A DNA stretch of 64,000 nucleotides from positions 3,658,001 to 3,722,000 of the forward strand of contig NZ_CP003915.1 in the NCBI RefSeq assembly GCF_000521505.1, given 5' to 3'. Source of the stretch: Advenella mimigardefordensis DPN7 (GTDB taxonomy: Bacteria > Pseudomonadota > Gammaproteobacteria > Burkholderiales > Burkholderiaceae_B). Positions 25,633 to 34,295 of this stretch are shown piece after piece. The translations under genes were made by a program, and so were the position numbers. The notes below the pieces were generated by a model. The model searched no databases. It worked only from the letters and a program-made list of their open reading frames with translations, and was not told where the DNA came from. Position 1 is the stretch's first letter, and the number at the start of each line of letters is the position of its first letter.

Positions 25633-26724
25633 TCAGACGTTGAAAAGGAAATTCAGCACGTCCCCGTCCTTGACCACATACTCCTTACCCTCAGCGCGCA
25701 TTTTGCCGGCTTCCTTGGCACCCTGCTCGCCTTTATGCGTAATAAAATCTTCATAGGCAATGGTCTGGGCACGGATAAAACCGCGTTCGAAGTCGGTATG
25801 AATCGCTGCAGCGGCGCGCGGAGCGGTGTCGCCCACATGAATCGTCCAGGCGCGTACTTCTTTCACGCCGGCGGTAAAGTAGGTTTGCAGACCCAGCAGA
25901 CGGAAAGCAACGCGAATCACGCGGTTCAGGCCAGGCTCTTCCATGCCCATATCGGCCAGGAAAACATTTTTATCTTCATCGTCCAGATCGGCAATTTCTG
26001 CTTCGATCGCGGCACATACGGCCACGACAGGTGCATTTTCCTTAGCAGCAAACTCCTGCACGGCGGCCAGATGCGGGTTGTCGGTAAAACCATCTTCTTT
26101 CACGTTTGCCACATACATGGCAGACTTGGCCGTAATGAAACAGAATGGCTTGATCAGGTCCAGGTCTTCCTTGTCCAGGTTCATGGAGCGAATGGTGCGG
26201 GCTTCATTCAGCACCGGAATGATTTTTTCCAGCAGCGCCGCCAGTTTCTGCGCATCCTTATCGCCGGCACGGCCCGTTTTCTGGGCGCGTAACAAGGCCT
26301 TTTCGGCGGAGGCCATATCGGCCAGCGCCAGCTCAGTATTGATCACTTCGATATCGGAAATAGGATTGACCTGACCCGCCACGTGAATGACGTTTTCATC
26401 TTCAAAGCAGCGCACCACATGAACAATTGCATCCGTTTCACGGATATTGGCCAGAAACTGGTTGCCCAGGCCCTCACCCTTGGAGGCGCCTGCCACCAGG
26501 CCGGCAATGTCCACAAACTCAACGGTGGCTGGCAGAATGCGCTCAGGCTTGACCACCTCGGCCAGCTTATTCAGACGATCATCGGGCACTTCAACGATCC
26601 CGACGTTGGGTTCGATGGTGCAGAACGGATAGTTTTCCGCCGCGATGCCCGCTTTGGTCAGGGCGTTAAAGAGCGTGGATTTGCCCACGTTGGGCAGTCC
26701 GACAATCCCACATTGAAGAGCCAT
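25633..26724 (-). CDS. ychF: Redox-regulated ATPase YchF
   Basis: An Obg-like P-loop protein of 363 residues that hydrolyses ATP and binds ribosomes; involved in stress adaptation. It starts [22 protein letters not shown] (P-loop), with [32 protein letters not shown] and HVVRCFED following, a coiled-coil insertion near 130-165, and a TGS domain ending [11 protein letters not shown]. The length is normal for the family. In many relatives ychF is adjacent to pth; here the two are about 12 kb apart, with the iron-uptake locus and the defence remnants between them. Confidence 0.97.
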   Translation of the reverse strand: MALQCGIVGLPNVGKSTLFNALTKAGIAAENYPFCTIEPNVGIVEVPDDRLNKLAEVVKPERILPATVEFVDIAGLVAGASKGEGLGNQFLANIRETDAIVHVVRCFEDENVIHVAGQVNPISDIEVINTELALADMASAEKALLRAQKTGRAGDKDAQKLAALLEKIIPVLNEARTIRSMNLDKEDLDLIKPFCFITAKSAMYVANVKEDGFTDNPHLAAVQEFAAKENAPVVAVCAAIEAEIADLDDEDKNVFLADMGMEEPGLNRVIRVAFRLLGLQTYFTAGVKEVRAWTIHVGDTAPRAAAAIHTDFERGFIRAQTIAYEDFITHKGEQGAKEAGKMRAEGKEYVVKDGDVLNFLFNV

Positions 26725-27116
26725 TGAATTTCCTTAGATAACAAGCACACACGAGCCGGGCGTCGGTTCCATAAGAAGGATCCGGTCAGCGAGACGTCGT
26801 ATGTTTAGAATAGGTCGCAGTTTACAGACAAAACGTAAAAATACTCACGTTTTTTACGATGTTATGCGCGTTTTTGCAAAAAACTGATTGTAACCCTGTC
26901 TGGTGTATTCCTACACCGATTGACGCTCTGAACAACAAGAATGATCAGGTACGCAGACGCGTGCTGGACCAATAATCGGGACTATTCCACGCTCCACACT
27001 TCTTACAGTAATACGAACAACGAAAAATGTTATCAAAAAAATAATTCCAGGCAAGATGGATACGACTCACCTAACCGGGTCTTACAGATCAGTCGCCCAT
27101 CTCGAACACTACATCT
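26725..27116. other. Intergenic region between the Slam gene and ychF
   Basis: 392 bases without a convincing gene. It contains two AT-rich inverted repeats: CGTAAAAA (26834-26841) with TTTTTACG (26851-26858), followed by TTTTG on the minus strand, and GTTTTTGC/AAAAAAC (26870-26884). The first may act as a weak terminator for the operon upstream; the rest should hold the ychF promoter. Confidence 0.5.
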
Positions 27117-28565
27117 TCAAAACCGTCGGCTCACGTCAACAAAGACGCGGGATTTATCGAACTGGTAAAAGGCATGATTGCTACGCACGGATTGATAACT
27201 GAACGTCAGGCGCGGCGTAAAGCCGAGAAAGTGCAGACCACGGTGCCAGACTGACAACTGCGCAACGGTTTCCTTGTTTTTCTGCCTTTGCGCAAGAAAC
27301 AGCCGGTACCCCTCGTATTTGCGCTGGCTATAACTGATCTGTAAATAAGTCGATATTCCCAGCGGCCAGTCCTGGCCCCACCCTGCCCGTGCGTTCCACA
27401 AGTGGAAAGCATGCGCCTTGTCCCGGGCGCCCTTGCGATAATAATCCACCCCGGCATTCCAGAACCGGGCTGCACTGCTCAGATAGAAAGCTGTGTTCGA
27501 CCAGAGCAACGTGGTTCCATCCAGGTACGATTGGCGATTAAAGCGCTCCCGCCCCCATTGCAGTTGCGTGCGCCACTGCCAGTGTGAATTGAACCAGTAA
27601 CTGGCCTGCAGCGCCAGCCCGGTAAAGGCGGAATATTGTTTCAGAGAATCGCTCGTTGCCCGCCCGCCTGCATACCACTTCTTTTCGTACATCGGGCCCA
27701 AACGAATATCGCGGTTACCGGTCTGCCCGCCGAGCGACCAACTGACAGTTGCATTCGATTCACTATATTGTCGATTTGAGAAGTACTGCTTGCCACCGGT
27801 CTCGATATCAACACGGTTATAGTATTGGTTTCGCAGAGGCAAGCGGCGCCCCAGTTGTATCCGGTATTGTGCACCGGAGGCGGATTCCGGCTCCCATGCA
27901 CGAAAACCATAAAGCGTTGTATCCGGCCTGGGAGCATTGTTGACGTTATCATCCCGGATATACGACAGCCCGCCGCTGATGTCCCATTGATCCCGTTGGT
28001 GAACAGCCTCAATATAACGATTCACTGCATGTGTTGCCGAAGCGGGTAAATTCATGGCGCGAATCCGCTCGAACTGGTCCAGCGCCGCCTCGTCCTCATG
28101 GTTCAGAAACAGAGTCGTAGCCAGTTGCATGCGCACCGGCAGGTTCTGCGGTTCACGCGCGAGCGTATCGCGATACATCCGGATCGACTCGTCATAACGC
28201 CGTTGTCTGCGTGCCATCATCGCCTCTCCCCACTGAATCAGGCGGGCATCGGCGTCAGGCTGCTGCCGATAATACGGTAATAATTTCAGCACGACCTCTT
28301 CCTGATTGGCCGAAAGCGCCTGTAACAGCACCTTGAAAAGCAGCCCGGGATAACGGGACAATTCGGCGGCACCGAGTCGCAACGTGCGCGGTGTCCGCAT
28401 TGCAGTATCAGCACCGTTCCCGGGCTCATCCCGCAATGGGGACACCATGGCCGCGTTCACATCAAACTGCTGTTGCGGGATCAGCGCAGCAGGAACCGGT
28501 AGCTGGCGCGCCTGCGCACTCACACTGATTATCGGCAACAGGACTGACAGAATCCGTCTCAACAT
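27117..28565 (-). CDS. Slam-type surface lipoprotein assembly modifier (DUF560)
   Basis: An outer-membrane translocator of 482 residues. A signal peptide (about 1-20) is followed by periplasmic TPR-like helices (about 70-185, including the repeated RRYDESIRMYRDTLAREPQN type). The C-terminal beta-barrel spans about 190-482; its start reads DNVNNAPRPDTT and it ends with DVSRRF, a terminal Phe suited to BAM assembly. Slam proteins move specific lipoproteins or haemophores across the outer membrane, and the client is usually encoded nearby. Here a TbpB-like lipoprotein gene lies three genes upstream. Start: ATG at 28563-28565, with no clear Shine-Dalgarno, 37 nt after the tonB stop. Confidence 0.88.
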   Translation of the reverse strand: MLRRILSVLLPIISVSAQARQLPVPAALIPQQQFDVNAAMVSPLRDEPGNGADTAMRTPRTLRLGAAELSRYPGLLFKVLLQALSANQEEVVLKLLPYYRQQPDADARLIQWGEAMMARRQRRYDESIRMYRDTLAREPQNLPVRMQLATTLFLNHEDEAALDQFERIRAMNLPASATHAVNRYIEAVHQRDQWDISGGLSYIRDDNVNNAPRPDTTLYGFRAWEPESASGAQYRIQLGRRLPLRNQYYNRVDIETGGKQYFSNRQYSESNATVSWSLGGQTGNRDIRLGPMYEKKWYAGGRATSDSLKQYSAFTGLALQASYWFNSHWQWRTQLQWGRERFNRQSYLDGTTLLWSNTAFYLSSAARFWNAGVDYYRKGARDKAHAFHLWNARAGWGQDWPLGISTYLQISYSQRKYEGYRLFLAQRQKNKETVAQLSVWHRGLHFLGFTPRLTFSYQSVRSNHAFYQFDKSRVFVDVSRRF

Positions 28566-28601
28566 GGCAATGAATGACAAATGAAATTAATCCGGTGTCC
28601 G

Positions 28602-29453
28602 TCACATCCGCTGACGTGTCCGGTATTCTCTGACGTTGAACTCGACCGGGATATTTAATCGCAACTGATTCATCGTGCGAATAATATGCGCGGGTGGCCG
28701 GGGAATAGGTGATTTGCGTCTGATCGCCTGCAAGGCATGGCGGTCCAGTATGGCATGGCCGCTGGAGCGTTTCAGTTGCACTGAACGTATATTCCCCTGA
28801 CGATCAATGGTCACGGTAGTCAGCACAACCCCCTCGATGTGTGCCGCCAGTGCCTGCGCCGGATATCCATGATTGCGCGCCAGATAACCTAACACACGTG
28901 CCTGCCAGCTATCGTCATTGCCTGTATCGCGACTCTGGCTATCATAAGGGGCAGATATCTCGCTGGCCTCGCCCGGGGGCGCGACAGCGGTCCGTGAGGC
29001 CGATGCCTGCGCGTTTGCATCGGCGACCGAATCGGGCTCTTGGCGATGCCGAACCACCTTCTTCGTGACCTTCTCCACCTTTCTATCTGCCGTCTTACGC
29101 TGTCGGGAACGCTGACGCTTCACGACGATTTCCGGTTCCGACGCCCGCGGTGAATCATCCACATTAACCTGCGTATCTGATGCCGTCTCAGGCTGGGGGT
29201 CTGGCTGAGAACGCATACTCGGCGTCACCACCTGAGGCGGCCCGACAGGCAGGACACGTTGAATCCGGATGGATTGCGCCTGCGCCGAGAACTGCATCAT
29301 TACAGCAGCAGGAGCCGTCTGGATGACAGGAGCTTGCCCGACACGCACCCATAAAAACAGCGCCAGCAGATGCAGGGCAAGCGCGACCAATAGCCCTGCG
29401 GCCCACCGCAGCACTTCGCCGCGGTCAAACCAGGACGGAGGATCAATTAGCAT
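28602..29453 (-). CDS. tonB: TonB energy-transducing protein
   Basis: 283 residues. One transmembrane anchor (about 15-36), a periplasm-spanning linker rich in Pro, Gln and basic residues (about 85-190), and a C-terminal TonB domain with YPAQALAAHIEGVVLTTVTIDRQGNIRSV and SSGHAILDRHALQAI. It couples the proton motive force to outer-membrane receptors through ExbB-ExbD. The start codon overlaps the end of exbD by 11 bases. It is probably dedicated to the TonB-dependent receptor of this operon. Confidence 0.94.
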   Translation of the reverse strand: MLIDPPSWFDRGEVLRWAAGLLVALALHLLALFLWVRVGQAPVIQTAPAAVMMQFSAQAQSIRIQRVLPVGPPQVVTPSMRSQPDPQPETASDTQVNVDDSPRASEPEIVVKRQRSRQRKTADRKVEKVTKKVVRHRQEPDSVADANAQASASRTAVAPPGEASEISAPYDSQSRDTGNDDSWQARVLGYLARNHGYPAQALAAHIEGVVLTTVTIDRQGNIRSVQLKRSSGHAILDRHALQAIRRKSPIPRPPAHIIRTMNQLRLNIPVEFNVREYRTRQRM

Positions 29454-29871
29454 CGCCGGCTTCCTGCTCGTCCAGGCCCACCAGCCCCAGCTTAAGATAT
29501 CCTGCCTGGCGCAGGAGATTCATCAATTGCATGACCTGGTCATAGGCAACTTCCTTGTCGATTTGCAGAAAAACGATCGTTTCACGATTGCCTTGCGTGC
29601 GTTGCGTCAACCCGTCGACCAATTCTGTCATCTGCACAGGCTCAGCATCCAGATACAGTTCATGTTGCCGATTCATCGACAGCATGACCGGCTTTTCCTG
29701 AGCAGGTGGCACACTGTCCCGGGCAACGGGTAGCGTCAACGGAACGCTGACGGTCGCCACAGGAACCACCACCATGAAAATCACCAACAACACCAGCATC
29801 ACATCGATAAAGGGCGTGACGTTAATGTCACTGATTTCCGACTCCTGCTGCACAATATCGTGAATACGCAT
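29443..29871 (-). CDS. exbD: Biopolymer transport protein ExbD
   Basis: 142 residues with one transmembrane helix (about 22-42) bearing the essential Asp in ISDINVTPFIDVMLVLLVIFM. The periplasmic domain ends with VMQLMNLLRQAGYLKLGLVG, typical of ExbD. It forms the proton-driven motor with ExbB and TonB. It starts 4 nt after the exbB stop and overlaps tonB. Confidence 0.95.
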   Translation of the reverse strand: MRIHDIVQQESEISDINVTPFIDVMLVLLVIFMVVVPVATVSVPLTLPVARDSVPPAQEKPVMLSMNRQHELYLDAEPVQMTELVDGLTQRTQGNRETIVFLQIDKEVAYDQVMQLMNLLRQAGYLKLGLVGLDEQEAGDAN

Positions 29872-29875
29872 ATTC

Positions 29876-30745
29876 CTACCTCAATGCCTCAGATCGCAGT
29901 GCCTCGGCCTGTTCCCGGTCCAATACGGAGCGCCCCAGAGAAACGTCACGCTTGAACAATAAGAACAGCATCGCGACCAGATTTCCCAGCTGCGCCTGAT
30001 AGCGATTGAGTCCGCGCAGAAACAGGTTGTACAGCACCACGGCGGGAATGGCTGCGACCAGGCCAATAGCCGTCGCAAACAGGGCCTCGGCGATTCCCGG
30101 TGCAACCACGGCAAGACTGACGTTTTTGGCGCTGGCAATGCCAATAAAACTATTCATAATGCCCCAGACGGTACCGAACAGGCCAACAAAGGGGGCCACG
30201 GAGCCAATCGTTGCCAGTGGACCAATGCCGTACCGCAATCGCTGCAGTTGCTGATCTGCCCGACGTGCCAATCGGTATTCAATGCGATCTTTCAGGTCGG
30301 TATCGATAACCCCCGACGACAAGGTGATTTCATCAGTTATTTCGCGAACCAGCAGCGGCATCTCATGGGTTCGTCGCCAGTGACCGGCTACGTCTCGGCA
30401 CAGCGCCAGAGAAGGAATATCTGATAGCCATCTTTGTTGCCTGCGGATACGATGCGTAGCCAGAGCCAGTTGTGCTGCCTTGACCACACAAATCGTCCAG
30501 GTCAATAAGGAACACAGCAACAGCACAATAATGACCCCTTGCACAACGGGGTGGGCAGCTTCGTATATCCCCATGGGAGAGAATTCCCCATTCAGTACGC
30601 TTGCAGGTTGCTGCAGCGTCAGTTGCATGCCTTGCTGAACGTCCGGATTATGCAAGCCCGTCAATGCTTGCGCATGCGCTCCTGTTACGCACATACTTAT
30701 AAAGCCTGTTAGCACAGACAGAGGAGTGGAGGACAATCGTTGCAT
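29876..30745 (-). CDS. exbB: ExbB/MotA-TolQ-type proton channel protein with an N-terminal extension
   Basis: 289 residues, longer than a minimal ExbB (about 240). From the ATG at 30743-30745 (AGGA seven bases upstream) it begins with a cleavable signal peptide ending AHAQ. A periplasmic stretch of about 40 residues follows, then the three-helix ExbB core (about 78-100, 180-205, 215-245) with GLFGTVWGIMNSFIGIA and the PGIAEALFATAIGLVAAIPAVVLYN motif. Signal-peptide-bearing ExbB proteins are known in Alphaproteobacteria and others. First gene of the energy module, 115 nt after the lipoprotein gene. Confidence 0.94.
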   Translation of the reverse strand: MQRLSSTPLSVLTGFISMCVTGAHAQALTGLHNPDVQQGMQLTLQQPASVLNGEFSPMGIYEAAHPVVQGVIIVLLLCSLLTWTICVVKAAQLALATHRIRRQQRWLSDIPSLALCRDVAGHWRRTHEMPLLVREITDEITLSSGVIDTDLKDRIEYRLARRADQQLQRLRYGIGPLATIGSVAPFVGLFGTVWGIMNSFIGIASAKNVSLAVVAPGIAEALFATAIGLVAAIPAVVLYNLFLRGLNRYQAQLGNLVAMLFLLFKRDVSLGRSVLDREQAEALRSEALR

Positions 30746-30860
30746 GTCGTAATCCTGTATCGGTAAAAGAGTAGACGAGGCGCCGAGCACAAAGGCTTCG
30801 CGCGCCTTGAAACAGTATCTGTAAAAAAATGAATGAATCGTAGTCGTCTCAATCCGCGTT

Positions 30861-31999
30861 TTAGCGGCGGCTTGCCCCGAACATCAGACGGTCCTCTCCC
30901 CCGCCGATCTGGCCGACGACCTCTTCGGCATTAGGACCAGCAAAGATCCCTCCATACTGAGTGATCGTCTGCTCCGTGTCACCGTCCATCACGGCCACAT
31001 TGTCGGTAATACTGCGCGGGAACTCACCCGGGGCTTCTGCCGGTATCCCGCCAAATCCCACCGCACCGTTCTCGAACTGAACAATTTTCGTAGGTTTGAG
31101 AATCAGATCAACCTTGGACAACGCGATCCCTCGTTGTGTAGGATTGTCATCGTCATCCGTATACCGCCAGTGATATTTTGTCAGGCCATCGAAACGCGTA
31201 TTTCCCACTACGCGCCCACTGATCATTTTTTCTGCAAAATCCACATTCAGGTTAATATCGGCAACGGCCTGCTCCTGCGGCGTATTGCCTTTGACACCGT
31301 CTCGGTAACCCAGCACATGTCCTGTATACGTCGCCGTACCGGACTGTTGATTGAACTGTTCGATTGTCGTGGGCTGGGCGACATAAAATGCGAGTGCTTC
31401 TTTGCTGATCTCGTCGTCCGCATAAGCATACGGATTCGCGTTGAAGGCAGCCATGAAGGTACCATAGCTGGAATAGGCCTGATTGACGAACTGAAAGCGC
31501 CCCATGACGCTCCCATCATCGCCCGTCAATTCCACATGCTGTACCTGAGCGGGATCAATCTGCGTGCTGCTAGCCAGAACATTGGCAGCCACCGTGCTAT
31601 CGCGCAGGGATTTATTGTCAGACGTGTTAGCCGACAAATTGTAATGTATCGGGCCGCTCATATATTGTACGATTCCGCTGGTCTCGTTCTTGACGGGAGA
31701 AAAGGTATTCCCTCCCTCGGCCGAAGGAACCATACTCAAGCCACGAGCATCCAGCGCTAACACAGCAGGCTTCGGCTCAGGTGTAGGTGCTGGCTCTGGT
31801 GATGGCTCAGGCTCGGGTGGTGGCGTTGTACCAGGCTTGCTCTCTGGGGATTCAGGCGTCTCTTCCTGGCTAGCTGCATCGTTTTTTCCGGTTGCGTCAC
31901 TGGCGGTTTTTCATCTGCTCGCCTGAACGAATTGGAACCAGATGAACATCCGGCTAATCCGCAAGTGACAGCGATTAACGTCACAAGGCATACTTTCAT
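30861..31999 (-). pseudogene. TbpB-like surface lipoprotein, predicted Slam client, interrupted by a frameshift
   Basis: The ATG at 31997-31999 opens a lipoprotein signal peptide with a perfect LAGC lipobox (Cys at residue 18). After about 40 residues the frame leaves the family. One extra A in the A6 tract at about 31891-31896 would continue it as EKNDAASQEETPESPESKP, then an acidic Pro/Glu linker and the open frame from about 31763. That long part ends in a TbpB-type small barrel: FENGAVGFGG near 245 and the diagnostic YGGIFAGPNAEEVVGQIGG close to the C-terminus. TbpB-like lipoproteins and haemophilins bind host iron proteins or haem at the surface. Ordinary phase-off state, real decay and sequencing error all fit. 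Confidence 0.8.
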
Positions 32000-32019
32000 C
32001 TTAGTTAAACTCCATTAAA

Positions 32020-34293
32020 TCAATAACGAATTTCCGCACCAACAAAAACAGTCCGCCCCCGTGCCGTATTACTGTAGCTGTAGCGATAGTCTTCCCCGAC
32101 CTGAGAAAGCGTAGAATTCAGCGAGTTCAGGGCATCGATATAGTTGCGATTGGTTAGATTCTGCACACTGGCTTTTAACAGGACATGTTTGTTAAGCTGA
32201 TAGTTGGCAAAGACGTCAATCACAATGGGAATTTTCGGCAATGTCTGGAGCTCATCCTGATCTGCCAGATCTTCTCCCATGGGGAGCATCCGTTTAGCCT
32301 TGCCTGTGTATTTGAAGGTGGAACCCAGCGCCAGATCCCGATCCAGGAATCGTCCGCCAAGAGTCAGGGTGCCGTAATGTCGCGGCAGTTCCGTCACCCC
32401 GACTGTCCCGAAGCCAAGTCCCGTCTTGCCTGTTGCATCGACAGGCAAAGGGGTTTTCTGATAGCTGTACGAAAGATTGGCAAATACAAAACCTGCATCG
32501 TAGTTCAGATTGACTTCCACACCCCGATGCCGAACCGGCCTGGCAGCATTGGTATAAATCTGCGCATGAAATCCGGGATTGATATCCTCATCCAGATCAG
32601 TCGTCAGCCCGCCCTGACTACGCAGAAAAAAAGAACGGCTATGAATGTAATGTTTGATATCGGAACGATAGGCGACCAGCTTGAAGCCCAGATAATCATC
32701 ATCAGTCAATACGCCTTCGCGTGAGGTGTTAAAACCGATCTGCCAGGTTTTGGCCTGTTCGGGTTTCAGGAACGGATTCATGGATCCCCCACCTTCATTG
32801 TTGAAGAAAACTTCCTGGGGATTGGGAATTCGGGTATTTCTGGAGAAACTGACGAAAGGCTTGAACCAGTCACTTAAATCGGCCGAGAACATCGTTGAAA
32901 AGTTCAACGCTTTGCTCACCAGTTTCAGATTGGCAGCGTAACTCGGAAAGCAGAAGCCGCTGCTGCCCGCACTGTCGCAGGCCGGTTTGTAGCCCCGCAC
33001 CACGCCGCGGGTAAAAGTCAGATTATTATTCAGAGAATAAATACCATGGCTCAGTGTTGTGTCCAGATAGGCACTACTGAGCGTCTGTTGCCCGGATGGC
33101 GAGAATGCCGTATACGTATCATTATCCTGATTCATCGCCGAGGCACTGCGCTCGTAGCGATTGCGCAAGTGGCTGAAACCATATAGCAGCTTAACGTCAA
33201 TATCACGCCACTCGAAATAACTCGTATTATGCAGATTCAGGTACGTTGAATCATTGCGTGTCCGCGCCTCGGTAAGCATCCAGATACTGGTGTCATCGTT
33301 AAAAACTTGCCGGTTTTTGGTTCTGGCCGCCAGAAAGCCCAGATTCACCCATTGCGATTGCGGGGTAAACGCATAGTCCAGACTTACACTATCGCGCCTG
33401 GCCTGACGGCCGCCCACATTATTACGATAGCCCGATCCAGACACCACAAACCGGTGATCGCTGCTCGGGCTGAATTCAAATTTACTCAGCCAGGACCGGG
33501 GACGCTGATCCAGTCTCCTGACAAAATCATTTTCACTATATTGCTGGCCATTGCCATCTTTATAGTTCGCGCTCAGGCGACTGCCGCTATAGCCAGCAAT
33601 CGCGCCAATACGTCCTGTTTCCCACAATGAGGTGCGCAACCCGAGCGTTACCATATTGCTTTCGCCCATCCCATTACTTGCGGCAGACAGCTTTGAAAGT
33701 ATGCCAAAACGGCGTCCTTCCTGAACAACATCATCCACGCCCAATGTACGCAAATTGGCAGAACCGGCTACGCCGTTGACGCCTGCCGCACCGGACGCAA
33801 ACCCTCGGGTAATATCGACACCCACCAGAAAATTCTGATCAATCATCGTACCGAACTGGCTGCTTGGTCCATAGCCGTTACCGTCTTCCTCGTGATAGCG
33901 GCTGCCGGAGTTGGATGAGGTACCGTAAAACGTTTGCGGTACGCCATCGACCATGGTGTTAACCCGCCCGAAACCGCTCAGACCACGAATATTCACATTC
34001 AGGGTTCCCTGGGTCGGATCAATGTTGGTATAGGTCCCAGGCAAGGCGCGTACGACGCTATCGAGGGAATCGAATTTCTTATTCTCTCCGACTACGCTCA
34101 CGGCGCCGGGCGTCTCGAACGATCTGCGTTCAGGCTTGCTGCTGTCGGCGGAAATTTGCAGACTGTCAAAATCCAGTGTCTCTGTATCCTCCTGGGCGAG
34201 GACCGGGCAGACAGGCAAAAGCACACTGATCCCAAACAGAGCATTAAAAAACGGTTTGCATTTCAGGGGAAAAAAGTTATTTCTGATCTTCAT
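32020..34293 (-). CDS. TonB-dependent outer-membrane receptor, haem/haemoprotein type
   Basis: 757 residues. A signal peptide ends near LPVCPVLAQ, then a plug domain (about 45-170) with VRALPGTY and NVNIRGLSGFGRVNTMVDG, then a 22-strand barrel ending VFVGAEIRY with a terminal aromatic residue. In the barrel, FSRNTRIPNPQEVF followed by NPFLKPEQ resembles the FRAP/NPNL pair of haem and haemoglobin receptors, but no His lies between them. Partnered with a TbpB-like lipoprotein it could form a bipartite receptor, like TbpA/TbpB or HpuB/HpuA. The ATG at 34293 is preferred; a GTG at 34299 overlaps the previous stop. Confidence 0.92.
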   Translation of the reverse strand: MKIRNNFFPLKCKPFFNALFGISVLLPVCPVLAQEDTETLDFDSLQISADSSKPERRSFETPGAVSVVGENKKFDSLDSVVRALPGTYTNIDPTQGTLNVNIRGLSGFGRVNTMVDGVPQTFYGTSSNSGSRYHEEDGNGYGPSSQFGTMIDQNFLVGVDITRGFASGAAGVNGVAGSANLRTLGVDDVVQEGRRFGILSKLSAASNGMGESNMVTLGLRTSLWETGRIGAIAGYSGSRLSANYKDGNGQQYSENDFVRRLDQRPRSWLSKFEFSPSSDHRFVVSGSGYRNNVGGRQARRDSVSLDYAFTPQSQWVNLGFLAARTKNRQVFNDDTSIWMLTEARTRNDSTYLNLHNTSYFEWRDIDVKLLYGFSHLRNRYERSASAMNQDNDTYTAFSPSGQQTLSSAYLDTTLSHGIYSLNNNLTFTRGVVRGYKPACDSAGSSGFCFPSYAANLKLVSKALNFSTMFSADLSDWFKPFVSFSRNTRIPNPQEVFFNNEGGGSMNPFLKPEQAKTWQIGFNTSREGVLTDDDYLGFKLVAYRSDIKHYIHSRSFFLRSQGGLTTDLDEDINPGFHAQIYTNAARPVRHRGVEVNLNYDAGFVFANLSYSYQKTPLPVDATGKTGLGFGTVGVTELPRHYGTLTLGGRFLDRDLALGSTFKYTGKAKRMLPMGEDLADQDELQTLPKIPIVIDVFANYQLNKHVLLKASVQNLTNRNYIDALNSLNSTLSQVGEDYRYSYSNTARGRTVFVGAEIRY

Positions 34294-34295
34294 TT

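Noticed and set aside
26941..27168. A 75-codon plus-strand frame before the Slam gene 3' end
   Set aside because: Low-complexity Asn/Thr/Tyr-rich sequence in AT-rich spacer DNA, overlapping the Slam gene and without a start signal.
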